A stretch of 64,000 nt of DNA, taken from contig VWZP01003839.1 in NCBI GenBank assembly GCA_013396995.1, forward strand, positions 958,815 through 1,022,814. Direction: 5' to 3'. The position numbers were made by a program, and so were the translations under genes. This stretch comes from Dicaeum eximium. Taxonomy: Eukaryota > Chordata > Aves > Passeriformes > Dicaeidae. Of this stretch, positions 51,716 to 64,000 are shown in pieces. The notes under the pieces were generated by a model. The model saw only the letters and a program-made list of their open reading frames with translations, was not told the DNA's origin and did not search any database. Position 1 is the first letter of the stretch; each line of letters starts with the position of its first letter.

Positions 51716-54167
51716 CTATAAAGCAAAAAAAGAAACATGAATTCATTAGCCAGGCACAAAGTGCAGTTAAAAACATGAATAAAAAATGTTTAAGTCAGGT
51801 AAGGAGATATGCAAGATTCAAATACTTATGTACACAAAACTTTAGTGGATTTTATGGCTCCAGAAAGAAAAATGAACCTCAGAGGTTTGTTTAATCTCAT
51901 GTCTGAAGCACGCACAGCCTGAAGCAATTCCATGAGGAGCCTCTGTGCTCCATAGGATGTTCAAGGCGGGCATGCAAACAGAGCTCAGAAAGAACAGGGT
52001 GTTCAAAGCCAACAGCTGCAGAGTACATGCTTCCAGCAGGAGAAGGAGCTACATGTTTGCTGTTCTAGTCATAATAAAAGGCAGTCACACAAATAATCAG
52101 GGCTTGGACTCACTGGACCTAAAATTAAGTCCAAAGGTTCATGCTGAAGAAATAAAAGTCATTGTAGAGCACAGTGACTAGTCACAGCCTAACTGCATGG
52201 ATCTCAGCCTATGCTTATTTTTTCTGTCCAGAGCACAGATGAAAATTCAGCCTGGAAGCCAAATTCAAGTGTTCTCACATTTGCCACCTGCCAACATATT
52301 TTTTCCTAACAAAGGCACTCCAACAGTTCTGTAGTTCCCAAAAAGCAGTGCTAGTTTTTGTGGAAACAAGAAGGAACAGTGAATTTGAAAAATAATGATT
52401 TTGGTAAATAAAAACTGACATAGTAATGAAGGTGGTCTTTCTTCAGTCCTAGTAAGACTCAGTATATTTCTCTTTTCAAACTGATCTAGCATAGTGCCAG
52501 CTATTTTTATATTCCTCTTCTCTTAGAGAATCACTTTAATCTAATTATTCAGGAAGAAAATAGGATAGAAGTGAACCAAATATAATGGGCTATACATTTG
52601 TGAAAAGTTGTGTCTGAACTGAAACATAATTGAAAAAAGATGCTCTTCTGTCATTCATGTGTTTAGAAAAAGCTGTTGTGCAAGTCATCAAAGGCCAGCA
52701 ATTATGTCAGTACCATGAGTCCAATAATTAAAGCTTTTTCTTCTCAATAAAAACATCTTTCCTTTATGCTTTCTCCACAGTTCCCTTGAACACATAATTT
52801 TAAAGTATGAGTCTATACCAGGCATACTTAAATGTATTTTTGTGATTGCAACCCCTAAACTTGTGCTTCAGAAGAGCACAGAATAAAACACCTGCCAGTG
52901 TGGAAGTGAGCATGAATGTATGAACTCCCCAGACCTGAATCTGGAAAAATAGCAGGGGGAATAGAGCTCATAGAAATCACCCAAAAATTTCCCCCACACC
53001 CAGGAAGCTCCTGTGAATATGCAATTCAAGGGGAATTTCCCCAGAAGCACTGATTTTACATTTAATGGGTTGTAAATTTCCTAATTTCCTATTGCAAATC
53101 CATGCAGGTTCAGTATGTACACGAAGTGGGTTTCCCATACTTTGCCCTGATTAAAGGGTTCACATCTTGCGCTCATTAAAGGGATAGAGGCAACACCAAC
53201 AGAGCTTTCAGACTGATAATACTGCCTGAGCTTGGGTCAGAAGCATACAGCAACTCTTTCTCACACTGTTTGCCTGAGCAGCAAAATGAACAGATCCTGC
53301 CTTCCAATGGATGTGTATCCCATATCCCTTAAAATGTGAGCTACAGTTCCTTCCTCCAGCTCACGTTCCCTAATCACCCTCCTACCATGCCCTCAGCTGC
53401 TGGCAGCTTCCTCTGTGGCCCCTGGCAGCACCCTCTGGACATCTGGGTGCCTCCACATTTGCCATCTGGCAGCACAAATAAAGCTACAGTTACTAACCAA
53501 AGATTATATTTCATGTAAAAAGAAAACAATATGCTAATAGTGAGGGGGAAAAAAAAAGGCAACTGTTGCACTGAATTTTCTTAGAGTGAAATTAAGAAAA
53601 GAACGAGGTACCTGCTTCTAAGAATACAAATTACAACAACAGACAAGGAGTTTTCCTGTGACAGTAGAAGCAAACTTATTATCTGATTGTACTCTGGTTT
53701 TATCTTTGTCACTTTACAATTCCTTTTTATCCTACAATATGCATAGCAGACATTCTATTGTGACAATCACAATTACTTTAGCTATGGTTTGCAGGATAAA
53801 CTAATCTGAAATAAGATAGTATTATTCTATGGAAGGGGAAAAACAACCAGAAGTTCTTAATATGATTCAGACTTGAGAACAATCTTGCATCTAAATTAAT
53901 GTTTTGAAATTATAAAAACCATAAAAAAGTAGACTACTTTTAAATGCTAAACTAGGTTACAATCATACTGAGTGATAAACTTCAGCTAGAAGGTTTTTTT
54001 CATTTTATTTGTTCAGTCTAATGCTTGAGTGCTTTTACAAGGTACTGTCATTGTAGACCTTCTCTTCAAAGCAGTAATAACAGTTATTAGGAGAAAAATA
54101 CACCAAAACCATAAATAAGTGAACCACACATAGGCTTGGAACAAAAATACCACAAAATAAGGCTGTC

Positions 54168-54490
54168 TCTTAAGGAAGAGGAGACTGAGGGGAGACCTCA
54201 TCACAGTTTACAGGTGTAAAGGGGAAGAGGAGGGGCAGGCACTGATCTCTTCTCTGTGGTGCCCAGGGACAGAACCTGAGGGAATGGCCTGAAACTGTGT
54301 CAGGGAAGGTTTAGGTTGGATATTAGGAAAAATTTCTTCACCCAGAGGGTGGCTGGGTGCTGGAACAGGCTTCTCCAGGGAAATGGCCACAGCACCAGCC
54401 TGACAGAGCTCAAGGTGCATTTGGACAATGTTCTCAGACGCATGGTGTGACTCTTGGGATTGTCTTGGGGATATTCTATCATTCTGTGAT
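54168..54490 (+). mobile_element. CR1 LINE 3' end
   Basis: The element reads gaggagactgaggggagacc, then ggggaagaggaggggcaggc, ttaggttggatattagg, cttcacccagagggtggctg and ctccagggaaatgg, and ends in attctatcattctgtgat, the CR1 terminal octamer repeats. It is in plus orientation, antisense to the gene, and 5'-truncated. The usual segment just before the octamers (the GATCCTTGTGGGTCCCTTCC part of the consensus as I recall it) seems to be missing, suggesting a small internal deletion. Confidence 0.9.
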
Positions 54491-54911
54491 TGGACATTTT
54501 ACCATCAGGATCATCCCAGCAACATTCCAACTGCTTTCACTGACCTCAGTTTAAAAGTCTGCCTTGAGAGAATAAAGGCTGGAAATCCCCATGCTAGAGG
54601 CTGGGGCAGAGCTTGGTTTGTAGTAGAGGAACGACACAGTCCGAGTTACAGAAGTCTGATAACAGAGCTAGGACTGCAAACTCCACATCAACTTTTCTGC
54701 TGCAGCTTTATCACAGGGGATAAAAGCTTTCATTATGGGTTTTTGGCATGGTTTTATATCATGTCTTAAATCAAGGCCTGAACAATTCTCTCCCATTTCT
54801 CTCTCGCCCTCTATATTTTTAGTTTTGAGTCATGTCTTCTGGGCTTCACTTTGAGCTCCAACATCCCCAAATCAGTGTAAAGTTCTGCCAAATCTAATAA
54901 AGCTGGAACTC

Positions 54912-55054
54912 TGGGGTTGCTTTGGTTGGTTTTTTTTTTTTTGGCTTTTTTTTTTTTTGGTTTTTTTGTTTGGGGTTTTTTTTTGTTGGTTTGTTTTTTG
55001 GTTTTTGGTTGGTTTTTTTGGGGGGTTTGGGTTTTGGTTTGTTTTTTTTTTTTT
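54912..55054 (+). repeat. G/T-only low-complexity tract
   Basis: About 140 bases are almost wholly G and T on the plus strand, with long T runs broken by gg, ggg, gggg and a run of six or more G near 55019-55025. The transcribed strand is A/C-only here. It is compositionally the mirror of the 3.4 kb A/C tract. Open frames through it reflect composition only. Confidence 0.9.
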
Positions 55055-55829
55055 ATGATCTAAGTTTCTTTCTAAGTGAGAGCTGTTTTGCAGAAGATTC
55101 AACCCACACTTTATGTTAATTAGAAACTGTAGCCAAATTTTCAGGTGGGAAATAAAACCTGAGAGTTTATCAAGAGTGTTTGTTTTCATTGTATGTTTTG
55201 GTATGAAAGTACCAGATGAAGTAGTCAAATATCTATTAAAGAGATGAAGATTCTCACAAATTGTATTTTGTGACATTTCAAAGTTTGCATGACCCCATAT
55301 GATCTCACGTGACCCAATGCCATCTCACCCTGCTGAACACAAATTCCTCTCTGCTGTAGCTTCGCTGAGACCATGAAGTCAAAAAGGAACTGCTAACCTC
55401 AATGGAAGCTTTCCACCACAAGCCTTTGTCTTTTACTGATTCTCAGATCTCCCTTCTCTACACAGGGCAGGTACATTCATAAATCAATAGTCATGGCTGG
55501 CAACATGCTGCATTAAAAAGTGGTGTGTGGCTTTTCAACATATCTGAAGTTGTTGTATGAGCTGTTATATGAACTGTCCCTTCTGTAGACAACTGAGGGC
55601 CTTAAAATGTACATCACTCCTTGTTAACCTAAGCCCCTATTCCAGAACTCAAGGTGCATCTAGGTTTCTGAAAAGAGAAATGGTAAAGATTATTAATAGT
55701 CTGTCTATTTTCAGATGGTAGAGTTATTTCTCAGCCACTCATGCCCTTAAACCACAGCATAAGAAATAAAATATGCATCATATACTACTTTGTAATAAGT
55801 CCCCATTTTTTCAGTTTTGGTATATTTAC

Positions 55830-55917
55830 CATATATACATGGGTATATATACCACATTATATATATATATATAATATATATATATATATATCCATCTATA
55901 TATAATTGAATATATAT
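55830..55917. repeat. (TA)n-rich microsatellite
   Basis: Interrupted TA repeats (tatatatatatataat and longer) form an 85-base AT-only stretch broken by a few C and G. It directly abuts the truncated 5' end of the CR1 copy starting at about 55918. Confidence 0.9.
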
Positions 55918-56234
55918 CCTGAAAGGTGGCTGTAGTCAGGTGGGGCTTGGTCTCTTTCTCCAGGCAACAACTGACAGAACCATAGGACACAGTCTTAAGC
56001 TGTGGGAAGGGAAGTATAGGTTGGACATTAGGAAGAAGCTTTTCAGAGAAAGAGTGACCAAGTACTGGAATGGCCTGCCTGGGTAGGTGGTGGAGTCACC
56101 ATCCCTGGATGCGTTTAAAAAAAGACTGGATGTGGCACCGGGTGCCATGGTTTAGTTGAGGTGTTAGGGCTGGGTTGGACTGGATGATCTTGAAGCTCTC
56201 TTCCAACCTAGACATTGTGTGATTATGTGATTTT
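55918..56234 (+). mobile_element. CR1 LINE 3' end
   Basis: It reads ctgaaaggtggctgtagtca, tttctccaggcaacaactga, gttggacattaggaagaagc, ggtggtggagtcaccatccc, tggactggatgatcttgaag and tcttccaacctagacattgt, ending in tgtgattatgtgatttt. This is a nearly complete CR1 3' region in plus orientation, 5'-truncated at the TA repeat. It belongs to a different CR1 subfamily from the copy at 54.2 kb. Confidence 0.92.
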
Positions 56235-59200
56235 ATTGCTTGATTGTGCAGTAAAAATGGGCCTTACCATTTAAGGAACTCAGTGGCTTCCAGTGTGACT
56301 GAACAATGCCTTGTGCCACAAGGGATGCCACTGAAATCACCATGACAGCTCAAGAAGAATTTGTCTGCAACAATTCAAGAGCAGTATCTGCTTGTTCTAA
56401 ACAAGACTTTAACCAGAAAGCTCAATTACTTGTCTTTTTGAAGTAAGTACAGCTGACTTGAGAACAACTCTCAGTTGCACTTGAAGTTAACTCATAGCTT
56501 TGAATTATTAACATGGATTTTTGCTCAGGGAATCTTAAAAAAAAAAAAAAGCGGAACCTTAAATTTTAATGTACTGAGGGTTCTTCCAAGTGGTTTGAAC
56601 AGTGCTGTTTTCTTTTTTTTTTTAATATAAACATAAACAACTGCAATCAGCTTTATTTTAGCATGCTTAAAGAGCTTACAAACAAACTCAAACCTATCAG
56701 CAGTTACTTTTGGGAACTGCTGAAGAACAGCAAAAGCATTGAACAATGAAAGGTCTATTGCAGTGTCTATTTTCATAAAGAGGAGAGAGGGAGAGAGAGA
56801 GACAATTGGGAAATTACAAATTAATTAATTTATCTCCAGTTCTACAAATCTGACAGAGCAAACCTTGTGCTATAATCATGCTGGTAATGCCTCTGCTGAA
56901 GATGTGTGTGTGTGATTCTGCACGTTGCATTTCAAAGGAGAGAGGAATCAAGGGAAACCAAAGGGGAGTAATGAGAATGGCTGATCCCCTGTAAAGGCTG
57001 ACTAGTGAAGAAGAGCTCAGTACCTGGATTGTTAGGGTACAGGAGAGGGTCTAAGGAAAAGGATGTTCTCACAATGCCCTGAGGCTGCTGCTGAGAGCAG
57101 AACAAGCAGGCTGGGGCTTCTAGAAGGACAGGCCATGGAGCATTGGCCTGCAGTGGCAGTGGAGGCATTTCAAACTACTTATTAAGAGCAACAGTTTAGA
57201 TGGACAACTGCTGGAGCACTGCCAAGAGCCCTCCTGTGTAGAGCACTGAGTCTTCACCAGCTGTTTTAAGCCTAGGTTAGCAACACACCTGTTATGGTCT
57301 TGATCCTGCCAGGAGGCAAGGAGAGGATGAGAACATCTGAGATGGTCCTAATTTTCTTTTATCATCTTATTTAGAAAGATATTCTTTCCCGGATGTAGCT
57401 CAGAAATTTAGCATATTTTTCCCCCTGAGAGTATTGTTTTATTCTGCTGTAGCTATTTGTTTAATGTAAACCTAAAGTTCCAGAGAAATCATATGCTGTC
57501 ATGCTCTGCTCTCCTAGGTGTGACTACACATAGGCTTTGCACCTACAGAGGCATTTTTAGAGGATATGGTTTTCAGTCAGAGGCCTTGCTTTATCTCCAG
57601 GTATGAACTTCTGGGTCATTCCCTTTCCTATACAACAGTTACATTCATGTAAGCTAATTTTACACTATGTCAATTGCATCCAAATTAAACTGTATTACAG
57701 TTAATCCATTTAACTGTAAATCAAAGGCCATAAACTGTTTATACAAAAGTTAGGAAATGCAAGAGTGAGGGCTCCCACCATAACTTTACACAGTGATCTC
57801 TCTGTGTAAAGGTCTTCAGTTACGTGATGATACTTTTTATTTTCTTCCAGAAAAATCTTGTCTCGGCAGACTGGTAACACTCAGGGAGGGATTTTAGCAG
57901 AGCAGTACAGTGAAGGGATGACTGGTCTCAGCTCAGACAAAAATATAGAGAAAACTGGATTCCACCTGTACCTTTTCAACATGCTTCTATGTGACAATGA
58001 CAAATCAGTGACACCTTCCTTCCTTAGATGAGCTCCAATTTCTCGTTTCACTGATCCCTGATTTGAAGCACTTCACCTTGGTCTGCAGTAATATCAAGTG
58101 CTCTCACTTGCAACTGGAGCCATTGAGAGATTTTTTGAGATGCTAAATGACACTTCCTGCTGAGAACTCAGAAAAACCCAGGTCTCAATATCTCAAATAC
58201 AATGAACAGTTTTGACATACGCTTCATTTTCTCCTTGGTTTCTAACTTCTTCTAAAGCAAAAAATTACAGCGTATGCCTAAAAATGTAATGGCATTGTGA
58301 CATATCTGAATATACAAGCTCATGTCTGGATACCTCCTAATAGCAGATTCATATACCATGTGTTATCTCAAAAATCAGCCTCATCTAACATCAGAGAGAA
58401 AAGCAGTGCATGATTCATACGAATGCTCACTAGAATCAAAGTTCAAAACAGAAAACCTATAAACGGAATTATTCTATTGTTTACATGTTTGTTGATGCTG
58501 AATGGATAAATCAGCAATTCAGAATGAAATTTAAACTAAGGAGCTGCTGGGCAGACAGTGCAAGAGCCTGTGGCTGTGGCAGCTGGGGTGACACCACTGC
58601 CTACCTGCATCTCATACCAGGAACAAACTGGTACTTTTCTCCCTCCAGTTGTTCAGTTTGTAGGATGACTTCCCATATTTGCCAAAGACTCTGGTTTCCA
58701 GTTTTGGTTGCATAAATGGGCAAGACTGAAAAATTTGGTTAACTACAACAAGTCCTCTAGCACAAAAGACTGAGAGCTCTTGCTATGTACATCTGTTGAA
58801 TTCACATAGTACTACTACTGCCGCTACTATTTTTGTAACTAAAACATAAAATTGAATTTAAAATTTAAATCAAACTGCAATGGAGATAAACAGTCTCATC
58901 CCCTTCAACTTCTCATCTACAAAGTCCACCTTCCACCACTTTTGGTCTCATGTTTGGCCCATGAGAGTGAGAGCAATAACACTCCCTTTTAAAGAAAGAG
59001 CTGCATATTTTTCAGTTTGATGTCGCAGAAGGAAAATGCTGCTGTGCTGTTAGACTTTGAATGTGGAAGCAATTGCCAAAAAGACTGCCCTCAGTGGTTA
59101 TCTTTTATAAATGCTGGTGACCATTCCATTAAAAAGGAACTTTGGAATGTTGCAGCCCATTTACCCCTTTATTTGAGTCGTCAGGGCAGAATCCAGCAAA

Positions 59201-59895
59201 GCACCAAGCAAAGGGCACAGAATAAAAACAGTATCACGTCACTCCCAGTGACAGCACTGAGGGTGTCATTTGCTCTACTGATGTGTTGCAAATAAAAAAG
59301 AGAAAGGAAAATTAAGACCTCATAATGAGTGAAAAACCGCTGGAAATATAAGTGAGAACAAATATTTTGAAAAATATTTTGCACGGTTAATACAAGTGTT
59401 TTAAGACTCTTGATTATCATGTCTCTCATGAGTTAACAGGCACAAAAGTTCTCAGACATGCTCATTTGCTTTGAGCAATGGTTACAATAAAACTGAATAG
59501 TGCCACGCCACATTCCATAGGAGCTGGAAGCAGAATTCCTTTGAGTGGTTTACACTGATCAGGGGAAGGCCAGACTAAATGCTGCAAACAGAGAACAGGG
59601 CCACTCAAGTTAAAGGCACAGGGATCTGAATTCTTCCTTGGAATCATTCACAGAACTGATGGCCAGGCACACAGAGGTCCCACCATACTGGAGCACAGTA
59701 AGAACATTTGGCCACATGCTAAGATTTATGGCAGGAAAACCCCAGTACTGCTAGTGACAGTCTCATGTAGAGTCTCACAAACAAGAAGGAAGGCAGAGAC
59801 CCTGGCACCTTCTCATTTAGTAGTGTGACAAGGAGCAGAAGCAACCTAAAAGTTCATGTATTTATGTTTCAGTTCACTTTTCCTTGTTAACTTAC

Positions 59896-60002
59896 TTTTC
59901 TGGTTTTAGATCCCTGTAAATAATTCCAAGACCATGGAGGTGGTCTAATGCCAAGGCCAGCTCAGCTAAGTAGAACTTGACATCCTCTTCTGTAAACATC
60001 AC
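59896..60002 (-). CDS. RPS6KA2: RPS6KA2 exon: N-terminal kinase catalytic loop
   Basis: This 107-base exon reads VMFTEEDVKFYLAELALA then LDHLHGLGIIYRDLKPE, plus two bases of the following Asn codon. It carries the alpha-E helix and the catalytic loop. The Asp in YRDLKPEN is the catalytic base; the HRD motif appears as YRD, as is normal in AGC kinases. The catalytic-loop Asn is split across the junction with the next, 38-base exon. The acceptor is ctctctag and the donor AAAA|gtaag. The Gly in HLHGLG differs from the Ser I recall in mammalian RSK3 and looks like ordinary lineage variation. Confidence 0.97.
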
Positions 60003-63845
<3,843 letters not shown>

Positions 63846-63926
63846 CATAATGAAGCTTGACTATGAAAGGATGGTTCACTTCTGCCAAAATATCTCTCTC
63901 CATTTTGGATCGTACCCGATCCCGAA
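63846..63926 (-). CDS. RPS6KA2: RPS6KA2 exon: N-terminal kinase alpha-C helix
   Basis: This is the most 5' coding exon in the window, 81 bases. It reads RDRVRSKMERDILAEV followed by NHPFIVKLHY, with a split Val codon at its start and a split Ala codon at its end. It encodes the alpha-C helix and beta-4 region of the N-terminal AGC kinase. The Glu in SKMERDIL is the family's alpha-C glutamate that pairs with the ATP-binding lysine; that lysine is in an earlier exon not present here. The acceptor is ctttatag and the donor is G|gtaac, a weaker donor than its neighbours. The frame runs directly into the next exon through Tyr-Ala-Phe. Confidence 0.96.
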
Positions 63927-64000
63927 CTATAAAGAAAGAACAACAAGAACAGTGATGTGTTAAGAAGCAGCATGGTCACTGGATACAGTACTGGAGTAAG

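Larger units (their letters stand above)
51716..59895. other. RPS6KA2 intron, 8180 bases
   Basis: The intron lies between the catalytic-loop exon and the 38-base microexon. It contains two plus-strand CR1 3' ends (54.2-54.5 kb and 55.9-56.2 kb), a G/T-only tract (54.9-55.05 kb) and a TA-rich microsatellite (55.83-55.92 kb). The remainder shows no gene. Confidence 0.75.

Noticed and set aside
51427..51894. 155-codon plus-strand frame overlapping the 38-base microexon
   Set aside because: It starts with GTG, has no recognisable domain and overlaps a well-supported exon on the opposite strand.
54872..55276. 134-codon minus-strand frame rich in Lys, Asn, Pro and Gln
   Set aside because: The frame is kept open by the A/C-only strand of a low-complexity tract; the repetitive protein is a by-product of composition.

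Overview
The window looks like ordinary nuclear DNA from a bird. It is AT-rich, almost entirely intronic, and carries several CR1 LINE copies with the typical avian 3' ends, two related solo-LTR-like elements, and an endogenous-retrovirus fragment with a tRNA-Trp-type primer-binding site. The CR1 subfamilies and the long A/C- or G/T-only tracts suggest a songbird, but the sequence alone does not settle the species.

One protein-coding gene occupies nearly the whole window, on the minus strand with its 5' side at high coordinates. It is a p90 ribosomal S6 kinase, best assigned to RPS6KA2 (RSK3). Fifteen consecutive internal exons are present (63846-63926 down to 2169-2245). They total 1522 coding bases, about 507 residues in one unbroken frame, and every intron is GT-AG. 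The paralog call rests on subtype residues. The C-terminal kinase has a Met gatekeeper (VMELMRGGELL) where RSK1, RSK2 and RSK4 have Thr. The motifs SLGILLYTMLAG, LHGNNIHFTDGYEIKEDIG and the linker KLYRKEIKPPFKPAVGRPED also fit RSK3. The first coding exons (N-terminus and ATP-binding loop of the first kinase) lie beyond base 64000. The last exons (C-lobe of the second kinase and ERK-docking tail) lie before base 1.

Layout: 64-44 kb encodes the N-terminal AGC-type kinase domain. 38-25 kb encodes its end, the AGC tail and the linker with the ERK and hydrophobic-motif phosphorylation sites. 23.7-2.1 kb encodes the C-terminal CaMK-type kinase domain. ERK phosphorylates the C-terminal kinase loop (LLMTPCYT) and the linker (RTPTDSPG). 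The C-terminal kinase then phosphorylates the hydrophobic motif (FRGFSFVA), which recruits PDK1 to phosphorylate the N-terminal loop (AYSFCG). All of these sites are intact.

The introns hold CR1 copies of different ages, the LTR elements, several simple repeats and a few short tandem duplications. I found no second gene, RNA gene, CRISPR array or novel system. The most useful second looks are a NAGNAG acceptor at the start of the C-terminal kinase, a 38-base microexon spanning the catalytic-loop Asn to the DFG Asp, and the ERV primer-binding-site fragment.
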